NCBI GenBank assembly: GCA_016713275.1
Contig: JADJPL010000012.1
Coordinates: 62,001-126,000, forward strand
Direction of reading: 5' to 3'
Length of the DNA stretch: 64,000 nt
Source of the DNA: Haliscomenobacter sp.
Lineage (GTDB): Bacteria; Bacteroidota; Bacteroidia; Chitinophagales; Saprospiraceae
Under the pieces are notes generated by a model. That model was not told the origin of the DNA. It made no database searches and saw only the letters and a program-made list of their open reading frames with translations. This document shows, one piece after another, positions 19,473-27,650 of this stretch (the stretch's first letter is position 1; each line of letters starts with the position of its first letter). The position numbers and the translations under genes are program-made.

Positions 19473-19634
19473 AGACTTGTTGCGACGGGATCATCGCGGG
19501 TTTAAAATGGCTCTTTCCCGCCCACACTGCGCCTTTTTTCGGTTACTTAGCCCGGCTATGCTCCCTCAAAAAGCCTTCGTGTGGACAGAAAATAGCTCAT
19601 TTTTCCCACCACGCTGACCCGTCGCAACAAGTCT
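19473..19634 (+). repeat. Hairpin MITE family A, copy 2
   Basis: A 162-base element with the same inverted ends as at 6109 and over 90% identity to copy 3 by eye. It is flanked by TA on both sides (19472-19473 and 19634-19635), consistent with a TA target duplication as made by IS630/Tc1-type transposases. It sits in the shared upstream region of the divergent cupin and GH43-like genes. Confidence 0.85.
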
Positions 19635-19733
19635 AATGAATAAACAGATCAAAGCGATGCGGACCAAAAAGGCTTAGAGGACTGGCAGAATGCCGGATAA
19701 TTGCCTTATCTTTTGGAGAAAGTTTCCAAGCCT

Positions 19734-20825
19734 ATGCAACCCATTCATGGAGAAACTCCCAGAAGAGTCTTTTTGAAAAAAATTGGCTTCCTCGGCATGA
19801 CGCTGGCACTCCCTGGGGCGCTTTTTTCCGCCAGCGAGGACCTACTCAACCTGCGGATTTCCGATTTTGCCAAAAAGTTGAAACCCGTCGGCCGCATCCT
19901 GGAAACGGAAGGGTATTACGTATGGTGCAACTCCCCAATCTACGGACCCGACGGAAAGGTGCATGTGTTTTATTCCCGGTGGCCCGAACGCTTTGGCATG
20001 GGCGGGTGGATCCATCAATGCGAGATCGCCCATGCGGTGGCGGATAATCCGGAATCGCCTTTTGAATTTGTGGCGACGGTGCTCCAACCACGCCCCGGGT
20101 TTTTTGACGCGACCACCTGCCACAATCCGTCGGTCTATGAAGTGGACGGGACGTACTATCTCTTCTACATGGGCAATTCCAATGGCAAGACCAATACCAA
20201 GCGCATCGGGCTGGCTACCTCCCAATCGCTGTACGGCCCTTGGGAAATCCCCGACCACCCCCTGCTCGATGCCGGACCCGAAGGCGCCTGGGACGACCAT
20301 TGCACCACCAACCCGGCCTTTCTGCGCCATCCCGGCGGCGCCTTTTGGCTGTACTACAAATCCTGGAACACGGCGGAATACGATCAGGCCGCCGGCCAAA
20401 AATCCGGGGCAACCGCAAATACGGCCTGGCTACGGCAGACCAAATGGCGGCCCGTACATCAAGCATGCAGGTAATCCGGTCATTGATTTCTCCGCTGGCG
20501 GGAATAACCAGCAACTGGAAGACGCGTTCGTCTGGTACGAAAAAGGCAAGTTCAAGCTTATTGCCCGCGATATGGGTTTCTTCGACCACCAGGTGGGGCT
20601 TTACCTGGAATCCGAAGACGGTATCCATTGGCCCGCTCCTCAAATCGCTTATTACCCCATGAGCCATTACGCCGACGAACCGCCGGCGCCCAAGCATCTG
20701 TCCCGCTATGGCCGCCTGGAACGGCCCCAACTGCTGATGAAAAACGGAAAACCCGCTTATCTGTTCACCGCCAGCCAGGAGGCCGCTTTCAAACAGCGAG
20801 CGGCTTTGTGCTCAAAATCCGGTAG
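19734..20825 (+). CDS. Five-bladed beta-propeller glycoside hydrolase (GH43/GH117-like), three frame breaks
   Basis: Probable exo-acting glycosidase. The N-terminus has a Tat-like leader (RRVFLKKIGFLGMTLALPGA). Propeller blades begin at YYVWCNSPIYGPDGKVHVFY, then HNPSVYEVDGTYYLFYMGNS, DDHCTTNPAFLRHPGGAFWLYY, LEDAFVWYEKGKFKLIARD and RLERPQLLMKNGKPAYLFTA. The order and spacing fit a GH43/GH117-like propeller. Frame breaks occur near 20400 (A5/G4 run), near 20445 and near 20778. Repairing them gives KYGLATADQMAGPYIKHAGNP and an ending GGRFQTASGFVLKIR at 20825. ATG 19734 is preceded by GGAGAA. About 364 residues. Substrate unknown; the neighbours favour pectic sugars. Confidence 0.72.
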
Positions 20826-20935
20826 CCTGGCTCATGCGCCCGATTGGCTTACTGTGACACAGGTCATTGTATCCCTCCCTAAATCAGGGTAATTTAGGCC
20901 AAAAGAACCAATAACTACTTTTTATAACAAACAAC

Positions 20936-21412
20936 ATGGATAAACTTAATGGAATCGGCCTGGACGCCGCACAAAGCCAGCAACTGGCCCAGCAGTTAAA
21001 CGACCTGTTGGCTAATTATTCTACTTTCTACCAAAACGTGCGTGGATATCACTGGAAAATCAGAGGGGAAAAGTTTTTTGAGCTCCACCTGAAGTTTGAA
21101 GAATTGTACAACAATCTTTTGATGAAGATCGATGAGGTCGCCGAGCGCATCCTCACCCTGGGTTTTGAACCCCGCCACAAATACACCGAATACCTGGGCA
21201 CTTCCGAGATCAAAGAGACCGAGGAAACCAAAGATGGGGCGAAAGCAATGGAAGAAATTCTGGGCGCCTTTAAGATTCTGCTGATCAAACAACGCCAGAT
21301 TCTGAACCTCGCCGGCGAAGTAGGCGACGAAGGTACCAATGCCCTCATGAGCGATTACATCCGCGAGCAGGAAAAGCTGGTCTGGATGTACTCCGCGTAT
21401 CTGAACCGGTAA
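20936..21412 (+). CDS. dps: Dps-family ferritin-like DNA-protection protein
   Basis: Forms a dodecameric shell that oxidises and stores iron and protects DNA in stress. The four-helix bundle has the inter-subunit ferroxidase residues in order: YHWKIRGEKFFELHLKFEELYN (His, the second His and the Glu) and KIDEVAERI (Asp, Glu). 158 residues is the normal length. The short N-terminal tail has only one Lys in the first ten residues, so direct DNA binding is uncertain. It is monocistronic; a GGCGGG/CCCGCC hairpin and a hairpin element follow. Confidence 0.95.
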   Translation: MDKLNGIGLDAAQSQQLAQQLNDLLANYSTFYQNVRGYHWKIRGEKFFELHLKFEELYNNLLMKIDEVAERILTLGFEPRHKYTEYLGTSEIKETEETKDGAKAMEEILGAFKILLIKQRQILNLAGEVGDEGTNALMSDYIREQEKLVWMYSAYLNR

Positions 21413-21447
21413 CCCGGGAAGGCGGGGCGCCGGGCGGGTTCCCGCCA

Positions 21448-21543
21448 GGGGCTGTCTCAAAAGACCAATCTTTGCCACCGGCATGAAAAAGAAACTATTT
21501 TTTGGCCGCCAGGGGCGAAGACGGTCTTTTGAGACAGGCCCCC
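21448..21543. repeat. Hairpin MITE family B, copy 2
   Basis: About 96 bases with ends GGGGCTGTCTCAAAAGAC and GTCTTTTGAGACAGGCCCC. Read in reverse complement it resembles copy 1 just inside both ends (CATGCCGGTGGCAAAGATTG against CATGCCAGAGGCAAAGAGTG), so the two copies share ancestry and lie in opposite orientation. It sits between dps and the amino-acid permease. Confidence 0.8.
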
Positions 21544-21580
21544 GTTCCCTCCCCAATCCATCTTTTTCGTATTTTGGGTT

Positions 21581-22927
21581 TTGAAAAACAACGAACACCA
21601 AAACCCTCCTCCATTGCAGCACGAATTAAAACGTTCGCTTGGCGTCTTTGACGGCGTCATGATCCTGGTTGGGATCACCATAGGCGCCGGGATTTATTCC
21701 ACGCCGCAGCTCATTGCCGGGTATCAGGACTCCTTTCTCACGATCCTGACGCTGTGGGCCGTGGTTGGGGCGTTCGTCTATGTCGGGGGCCTGATTTACG
21801 CCGAGTTGGGTACCCGCTTGCCGAACACAGGGGGCGAGTACGTGTATCTCTCCCGGGCCTTTGGCCCTTTTGCCGGGTTCATCTTTGGCTGGTCGCAGTT
21901 GTTCATCATCCGGACGAGTCCGGCGGCGGGGCTCGCGATCATTGCGGTAGATTACGTGGGGCATTTTGTGGAGCTCACCCAAACGAGCCAGACGTTGCTG
22001 GCGATTGCGCTCATTTTTGCCATTGGGTCGCTGAATTATATCGGCATCAAAGAAGCGAGCGTTTACCAGAATATTTCCAGCATAGTCAAGGTAGGGGGCA
22101 TCGTTTTCCTGGTTGTTGCCGGATTGGCGCTGGTACAGGGCCACGAGAACCTGCTGCACGAGTCGCTCCCTCCGTCTTCCGATGCCGGTCCTTTTGCCCG
22201 TTTTGGGGCGACGATGCTACTCATCGTGTTTTCTTACCTGGGGTGGGACCGGGTGGGGTATTCCGCCGGGGAGATGAAAGACCCCCGCAAGACCATCCCG
22301 TTGAGTATGTTTTTTGGCATTGCCCTGGTGATGCTGGTTTATCTGTGCGCCATTTTCCTGTACCATTACGTGTTGGGGATGGAGGCGGTCCGCGCAACGA
22401 AAACCGTCGCATCCGATGCGGCCACGGCGTTGTTTGGCCCCGTTGGCGCGGCCTTTATTGCGGTTTCCGTTATTTTTGCTACCACGGGCAGCATCAACGG
22501 CACGATGATGACGGCGCCGAGGGTGTATTACGCCATGGCCAAAGACGGCTTGTTCATTCCCTGGCTGAACTACGTCCACCCGCGCTTTCGCACCCCGTCC
22601 AGGGCGATTGTGGCGCACTGCCTTTGGGCGGTCGTGATCCTGCTGGCGCGACAAAATTTTGAGAACATCGTAGCCGGGATGACGTTTGCGGTGCTCATTT
22701 TCTACGCTTTCACCACGCTTGCCTTGTTCAAATTGCGCAAGGATCGGGTAGGGGAGGAAGGCAGCTATAAGATGCCGCTCTATCCGCTCCTGCCTGGCAT
22801 CTATTTCCTTGGTATCCTTTCGTTGATCCTGATTCGGGGCTATTTCGAGTGGGAGAAATCCCTCATCGATCTGGCATTCATCGCCACCGGGCTTCCTCTG
22901 GCGTTTTATTTTCTCCGGAAAAAGTAA
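21581..22927 (+). CDS. APC-superfamily amino-acid permease
   Basis: Inner-membrane transporter with about 12 helices and 448 residues. The first helix carries the unwound substrate-binding segment VGITIGAGIYSTP (GSGIF-type). The second and third helices show EYVYLSRAFGPFAGFIFGW, a LAT-like signature. The linker GWDRVGYSAGEMKDPRKTIP is the conserved loop after helix 6. The substrate is probably a neutral amino acid. The start is TTG 21581 (KNNEHQ...), because the conserved LKRSLGVFDGVMILVG would be cut by the first ATG at 21659. A hairpin element lies just upstream, so the promoter must be within or beyond it. Confidence 0.88.
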   Translation: MKNNEHQNPPPLQHELKRSLGVFDGVMILVGITIGAGIYSTPQLIAGYQDSFLTILTLWAVVGAFVYVGGLIYAELGTRLPNTGGEYVYLSRAFGPFAGFIFGWSQLFIIRTSPAAGLAIIAVDYVGHFVELTQTSQTLLAIALIFAIGSLNYIGIKEASVYQNISSIVKVGGIVFLVVAGLALVQGHENLLHESLPPSSDAGPFARFGATMLLIVFSYLGWDRVGYSAGEMKDPRKTIPLSMFFGIALVMLVYLCAIFLYHYVLGMEAVRATKTVASDAATALFGPVGAAFIAVSVIFATTGSINGTMMTAPRVYYAMAKDGLFIPWLNYVHPRFRTPSRAIVAHCLWAVVILLARQNFENIVAGMTFAVLIFYAFTTLALFKLRKDRVGEEGSYKMPLYPLLPGIYFLGILSLILIRGYFEWEKSLIDLAFIATGLPLAFYFLRKK

Positions 22928-22935
22928 AAATGCCC

Positions 22936-23706
22936 TTATACCCCTTTGACCAGGCATCCCTGGTGTTTCAGCAGGCGCAAGACGCCTTTTTCTCCGGCCA
23001 GGTGGGCGGCGCCTATGGCAAAAAAGGTCGGTTGAATAGCGCTCATCCGGAGGATGCGTTCGGCCATGATCCGGTTTCGGTCGAACAACAACGTTTTGCG
23101 CACGGCCCCGCTTTTTTTCCGGGTAGACCGGTAGATCTTCACGGGGTCTCCTTCGGCATACAAGCGTACGGTGCGCATGGCCTGACGGCGGTGGCCCCCG
23201 ATGTTCCGGCTCAATTGGACCAGGTTTTGGACCTGCTGGCTGAGGGGGATCTTTTCCAGGACGCGTATCTGCTCTTCCAGCGTCTCGATGCCCAACAGGG
23301 TTTTATCCTGCTCCTTGGCAAACTCCCATAGGTACTGATCGAGCGGAAAGTCCGAAACCTGGCCGAAAGGCCGGAGCAGGCGTTCGTGGATGAATTGGGC
23401 AAGGAGGAGTGGAAGGGCCTCCCGGTAAGGATGGATATCAAACCCCAGATAACGCTTGAATGCCCGCTGCATGCGCGCATACGTTTTGGGCGTTACCAGT
23501 TGGTCCAGGGTTTTTCCTCCCGGTATCCGTATCCACGGATCGGTTGCCCCGTCGTCGGGAAACTCCAGCGCGTACTCTGCCGCAAAAGCGCTGCATTCCA
23601 AGAGAAAAGCCTGGATCTTTTCCATGCGGGAAAAGGCGGCTTCCGTATTGGAATGCATAGTGCCCAAGATGTACGACGCAAATGGGGCTCCCGGAGGCTG
23701 AACCAA
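22936..23706 (-). CDS. TraB/GumN-family protein
   Basis: Member of the TraB/GumN/PrgY family (possibly related to Tiki proteases). It shows the two family signatures: ASYILGTMHSNTEAAF near the N-terminus (GTxH) and FFAIGAAHLAGEKGVLRLLKHQG at the C-terminus (GAAHL-G-GV). TLLGIETLEEQIRVLE matches the central conserved block. The start is uncertain. The frame is open upstream to about 23750, encoding KSVSLIQKPTLLWLVQPPG, so the true start may be non-ATG or hidden by an indel; TTG 23706 is the conservative choice. No signal peptide is visible, which is unusual for GumN proteins. Function in Bacteroidota unknown. Confidence 0.72.
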   Translation of the reverse strand: MVQPPGAPFASYILGTMHSNTEAAFSRMEKIQAFLLECSAFAAEYALEFPDDGATDPWIRIPGGKTLDQLVTPKTYARMQRAFKRYLGFDIHPYREALPLLLAQFIHERLLRPFGQVSDFPLDQYLWEFAKEQDKTLLGIETLEEQIRVLEKIPLSQQVQNLVQLSRNIGGHRRQAMRTVRLYAEGDPVKIYRSTRKKSGAVRKTLLFDRNRIMAERILRMSAIQPTFFAIGAAHLAGEKGVLRLLKHQGCLVKGV

Positions 23707-23753
23707 CCAAAGGAGGGTAGGCTTTTGGATAAGCGAAACGCTTTTTAGTCAAC

Positions 23754-23810
23754 AGAAAAAAGCAAACCGGGCCCCGAAGGCCTGACAAAGCGCATCAGGG
23801 CCCGGTTTTG
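23754..23810 (-). terminator. Terminator of the Lrp gene
   Basis: On the minus strand, AAACCGGGCCC, a loop of about 23 bases, then GGGCCCGGTTT followed by GCTTTTTT. It lies right after the Lrp stop codon and before the TraB gene. Confidence 0.75.
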
Positions 23811-23812
23811 GA

Positions 23813-24286
23813 TTAGTCGTATTTATAAGGAAGCACCTTGGAATCCTTCACCGTAGAAAGGGTCATCAAGGTTTTCAACCGTTCGATCTCTTCAATTTGG
23901 GAAAGCGTCTTGAACAGCAATTGCTCGTAGGTGGGAATATCCTTGCAAACGATTTTCATCAGGAAATCCGCTTCCCCCGTTATGATATAGCACTCCACGA
24001 TCTCGTCGATCTGTTTGATCTTTTCGAGGAAATTGTTGAGGGCGTTTTCTTTCTGCCAAGCCAGGGAGACCTGCACAAAGGTTTTTACATTCAGGCCGAT
24101 GGACTGCGGGTTTACTTTAGCGTGGTAACTCTCAATGATCAGGGAGTTTTCCAGTTTTTTAACCCGTTCCAGCGTAGGAGCGGGAGCTAAACCAATCTTT
24201 TTGGACAAGTCCAGATTGGTAATTTTGCTATTATCCTGGAGGATTCTCAGGATTTTGAGGTCGATCTTATCCAGCTTTTCCGACAT
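23813..24286 (-). CDS. Lrp/AsnC-family transcriptional regulator
   Basis: Amino-acid-responsive regulator of 157 residues. The N-terminal HTH is KIDLKILRILQDNSKITNLD and LSKKIGLAPAPTLERVKKLE. The RAM/AsnC ligand domain follows, with VECYIITGEADFLMKIVCKD as its signature. It is immediately downstream of gdhA on the same strand, separated by a strong hairpin, so it is a likely regulator of nitrogen or glutamate metabolism; this is inference from context. The product ends 3 bases from its own terminator. Confidence 0.93.
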   Translation of the reverse strand: MSEKLDKIDLKILRILQDNSKITNLDLSKKIGLAPAPTLERVKKLENSLIIESYHAKVNPQSIGLNVKTFVQVSLAWQKENALNNFLEKIKQIDEIVECYIITGEADFLMKIVCKDIPTYEQLLFKTLSQIEEIERLKTLMTLSTVKDSKVLPYKYD

Positions 24287-24431
24287 GGGACGTTATTTTT
24301 CGTGATACAGAAGTAGATACAACACAAGATAGTGACAGAAAGCGAAAAGGGCAAATAGTATTTTACTCACAACGCTAAAAAACAGGGAAATAAGGCTTTT
24401 TTTTTCGCTTTTTTTCTCTTATCCAAAGGTT

Positions 24432-24468
24432 GGCGACCCCGCCCCAAATATAATGCGGCGGGGTCGCC
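24432..24468 (-). terminator. Perfect 12-bp hairpin after gdhA
   Basis: GGCGACCCCGCC, 13-base loop, GGCGGGGTCGCC, starting 12 bases beyond the gdhA stop. The stem is very stable but has no T-run immediately after it on the minus strand, so it may act as a terminator or as 3'-end protection. Confidence 0.55.
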
Positions 24469-24480
24469 GGTAAAATGGGC

Positions 24481-25904
24481 CTAGCGCCAGATCCCGAGCG
24501 ACGTGTAATCGTTGCTGATCTTATTGATCGCTGCGACGAAAGCCGCCGTGCGCATGTCGTGAATGTCCGGATGGGCCATCATCACATCGCGGATTTCGTG
24601 ATAGGCGGTGACCATCGTTTCTTCGAGTCCGGAGCGGACGAGGTCGATCTCGTCGGCGCCTCGCACGATTAACGCGCGTTCTTTTCCGTTCACCGGTTTA
24701 CCGGTGATGTTTTCGATGAGTTCGACCAGTTGCTGGAACTGGTTTTGGTTAAACCGTTTTTCCATACGGCCAAAGTGCATGTGCGAGAGGTTTTTCAGCC
24801 ACTCAAAATAGGAGACGGTTACCCCCCGGCGTTGAGGAACATGTCGGGGATGATGAACACCCCTTTCTTAACCAGGATTTCGTTGCCAGGCGCAGAAACC
24901 GGGCCGTTGGCGGCTTCGGCGATGACCTTGGCCTTGATGCGGTCGGCGTTTTCTTTGGTGATGACGCTTTCGAGAGCGGCAGGCACCAGGATATCGCATT
25001 CGTATTCGAGAATGGAATCCCGCTGTTCTTTAGGAATGTTTGTAGCGCCCGGGTAGTTGAGGATAGAGCCGGTTTCCTTCCGGAAGCGCAGCAAGTCGTG
25101 GATGTCGATGCCGGAAGGCTTGTAAATAGCGCCTTCCACTTCGCCCACCCCGATGATCTTAACGCCGCCTTCATCCTGGGAGATGGTTCCGGTGAACGAC
25201 CCCACGTTTCCAAGGCCCTGGATGATCATGGTCTTTCCTTCGGTACCGGGGGTAAGGCCGATTTTTTTCATATCGTCGGCCTGGTTAAGGCATTCCCGGA
25301 TGCCGTAGTAAACGCCCCTGCCGGTGGCTTCCTCGCGTCCGTTGACCCCGTTTTGGTGGACGGGTTTACCGGTGACGCATCCGGCGGCGTCGATGTCGTT
25401 GCCTTTAAACGCGCGGTAGGTGTCGTAAATCCAGGCCATCTCGCGGGCGCCCGTGCCGTAATCCGGCGCCGGTACATCGATCGACGGGCCGATCATGTTG
25501 TGCTTGATCAATTCGAACGTGTAGCGCCGGGTGATGCGCTCCAGTTGATCCGGAGTGAATTCCCAGGGGTTGATTTTCACCCCGCCTTTGGCGCCGCCAA
25601 ACGGGACGTTGACAATGGCGCACTTGTACGTCATCAGGGCGGCGAGCGCCATCACTTCGTCCTGGTTCACATGGTTGCTGTAGCGGATACCGCCTTTCGT
25701 CGGTAGGCGGTGGTGGCTGTGTTGTACGCGGTAGGCTTCGATTACCCTTACTTCGTCTCCGATCTTCACCGGAAAGTTCATCCGGAAAACGGAGTTACAG
25801 GAACGGATTTGTTCAAGCAAACCTGCAGGCTGGCCGGTAAACGGCGCTGCCTGGTTGAAGTTTTGCTCCACGCTTGCGAAGAAGCTCATTATTTTCTCAC
25901 TCAT
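24481..25904 (-). CDS. gdhA: Glutamate dehydrogenase (one frame break)
   Basis: Oxidative deamination of glutamate or reductive amination of 2-oxoglutarate. The substrate site is complete: GGIRYSNHVNQDEVMALAALMTYK (Lys94) and VPFGGAKGGVK (Lys106). The Rossmann motif is IQGLGNVGSFTG. The frame breaks at the G6 run near 24823-24828. One more G turns FLNAGG-stop into LNAGGVTVSYFEWLKNL, the conserved family segment, and the remaining 99 residues follow. Total about 474 residues. The start ATG 25904 overlaps the end of ccmD by 8 bases, implying translational coupling. Confidence 0.93.
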
Positions 25905-26118
25905 GATCTTTGATTTGGTTTTCAAGTTTGGTTAGCTTACGGTCGAGATAGATCAAAAATAAGACGATCACAGCGAAAATGGCCAGAATCACTCCCACCG
26001 CCACGTAGATCTTGCCCACGCTTTGCATGAAATCGGGGTCGTTCGTTTGAGCAGAAAGGCAGGACGCCGATAGGAGCAAAAAGAACAGAAAAACGGATCG
26101 TTGAAAGAGGTTTGTCAT
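25897..26118 (-). CDS. ccmD: CcmD-family small membrane protein
   Basis: A 73-residue protein with a signal-like N-terminal helix (FLFFLLLSASCLSAQ) and a second transmembrane helix (IYVAVGVILAIFAVIVLFLIYL), then a basic tail LDRKLTKLENQ. This matches the short CcmD proteins of Bacteroidota, which accompany CcmC and CcmB in heme handling for cytochrome c maturation. It sits 212 bases downstream of ccmC with its own promoter-like sequence and overlaps gdhA. Confidence 0.82.
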   Translation of the reverse strand: MTNLFQRSVFLFFLLLSASCLSAQTNDPDFMQSVGKIYVAVGVILAIFAVIVLFLIYLDRKLTKLENQIKDHE

Positions 26119-26135
26119 TTTGCTGATTTTCTATT

Positions 26136-26166
26136 CAAAGTACGGGTTTTTTTTCGGGAAAACAAA
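26136..26166 (-). promoter_or_regulatory. Promoter upstream of ccmD-gdhA
   Basis: Reading the minus strand: TTTG (26163-26166), a 20-base spacer, TACTTTG (26136-26142). This resembles the Bacteroidota -33 TTTG / -7 TAnnTTTG promoter and lies 18 bases before the ccmD ATG. Confidence 0.5.
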
Positions 26167-26330
26167 TACCAAGCGATGGAAAAAATTTCCATAGATTATT
26201 CGTTTGGAACAAAATGCATTGGATGCATAAAGAAGATTAGAGGGATAAAACGCGGTTTGTTTTACCTTTTTATGGTTTCCCGAAAATTAAATTGGATTGG
26301 ATTTATTCTAAGCAGATAATCTTGTCCGGA

Positions 26331-27389
26331 TCAATAGAATTCCAAAACGCGGTCCCGGAGCCTTTCCATGCGGTAGACCACGGAAGCGATCCAGAAGCCG
26401 AGCAGGGTCCATCCGAGAATCGCTGGGTAAAACACCATGCGCATGGTGTTGTCGAGGTCGTCGGAGCCAAACGCGGGGTTTCCTCCCGAACCGGGATGCA
26501 GGCTGTCCGTCAGCCGGGGGATCACGTAAATCAACGGGATGAGCGCCACAAACGCGAAAAGATTGTACACAGCCGCCAAACGGGCCCGTTTTTCCGGATC
26601 CTCAAACGACCCGCGGAGGATGAAATAGGCAAAGTAGATAAGCAAAGCGATGGCCGTCATGTTCTGCTTCACATCCCAGCTCCAGTAAGCGCCCCAGGTG
26701 TTTTTGGCCCAAATCGCGCCGGTGACGAGGCCCATCATGCCAAACAGAACCCCTCCCACCGCCAGGGCATGCGCTCTGCGGTCGTTGTCGTGCGTCCCTG
26801 TGCGTAGGTACCTGACGCTGTACCCCACCGAAAAAAGAAACAGGAAGACCATGGCAAACCATAGGGGTACATGGAAATACGTATTCCGGATACTTTCCTT
26901 GAGAATATTCCGGAACGGGAAGGATAGCCCGTCGTTGGCATGGAGCCCCTTGATCGGAGCGTTCACCCATTGCGCTTTGCCCATGGCCGGATCAATGGAA
27001 TCCTGGGTGATGAAAACCGCAGAAGGAAGCACGCAGGCCCCGTTGAACGGATCGTCTAAAAGCAACGTGAAATCGCGTACCCGGCCGGAATCCGGCAAAA
27101 ACGCAGGGATGTAAAACCGGGCCCTAATATGCTGGTCATCGACGATTTCTACCCCGCTGGCGCCAAGGGCATACGCGTCGTCCATCTTCAGCCAGGCACG
27201 GACCTCCTCCCCAGACCGGGTGAATAAGGTATTGTATCCGTTTATTTCCAAAACCACCTCCTCCCCGGTAGCAGCATTGGAGGGATGTACGCTGGAAATC
27301 CCAGGCTTCAACGGGATCAGCAATCCGGCAATAAAGGTATAAACCAGTAAAACTACCCCAAGGGCTTTCCACCATGTTTGATAAACCAT
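26331..27389 (-). CDS. ccmC: CcmC/CcsA-type heme-handling protein with an inserted periplasmic domain
   Basis: Inner-membrane protein for cytochrome c biogenesis. The heme-binding core is recognisable from residue 162: ILKESIRNTYFHVPLWF (His ligand), the WWD-like segment NTWGAYWSWDVKQN, and a second His in TDSLHPGSGG. Helix 1 (WWKALGVVLLVYTFIAGLL) is separated from the core by about 135 residues beginning ISSVHPSNAATGEEVVLEINGY, which read like an IPT/TIG-type beta domain and lie on the periplasmic side. Usual Bacteroidota CcmC proteins are about 220 residues and lack this part; this one has 352. Order on the strand: ccmB, hairpin element, ccmC, ccmD, gdhA. Confidence 0.86.
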   Translation of the reverse strand: MVYQTWWKALGVVLLVYTFIAGLLIPLKPGISSVHPSNAATGEEVVLEINGYNTLFTRSGEEVRAWLKMDDAYALGASGVEIVDDQHIRARFYIPAFLPDSGRVRDFTLLLDDPFNGACVLPSAVFITQDSIDPAMGKAQWVNAPIKGLHANDGLSFPFRNILKESIRNTYFHVPLWFAMVFLFLFSVGYSVRYLRTGTHDNDRRAHALAVGGVLFGMMGLVTGAIWAKNTWGAYWSWDVKQNMTAIALLIYFAYFILRGSFEDPEKRARLAAVYNLFAFVALIPLIYVIPRLTDSLHPGSGGNPAFGSDDLDNTMRMVFYPAILGWTLLGFWIASVVYRMERLRDRVLEFY

Positions 27390-27407
27390 GTCAACTAGCT
27401 TTTTATT

Positions 27408-27569
27408 AGACTTGTTGCGACGGGATCATCGCGGGCTTAAAATGGCTCTTTTTCGCCCACGCTGCGCCTTTTTTCGGTCACGTAGCTCGGCTATGCTCCC
27501 TCAAAAAGCCTTCGTGTGGACGAAAAATAGCACATTTTTACCACCACGCTGACCCGTCGCAACAAGTCT
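27408..27569 (+). repeat. Hairpin MITE family A, copy 3
   Basis: A 162-base element, same orientation as copy 2 and nearly identical to it, with AGACTTGTTGCGACGGG ends. Flanked by TA on both sides (27407-27408 and 27569-27570). It separates ccmB from ccmC, so any ccmB-ccmC read-through transcript would carry the hairpin. Confidence 0.87.
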
Positions 27570-27614
27570 ATTCTATATAACGCTCCACCAACCCCCAACC
27601 ACCAACCACTAACC

Positions 27615-27650
27615 CTCTAACGTCGAACGTCTAATATCTAACGTCTAAAT
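27615..27650. repeat. Short CTAACGT-type heptamer tract at the ccmB stop codon
   Basis: Imperfect tandem units related to CTAACGT (CTAACGTCGAACGT, CTAATATCTAACGT) touching the ccmB stop codon at 27650-27652. A C/A-rich stretch of CCAACCA-like units precedes it. It is the reverse complement type of the TTAGACG tract at 62963. Confidence 0.55.
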
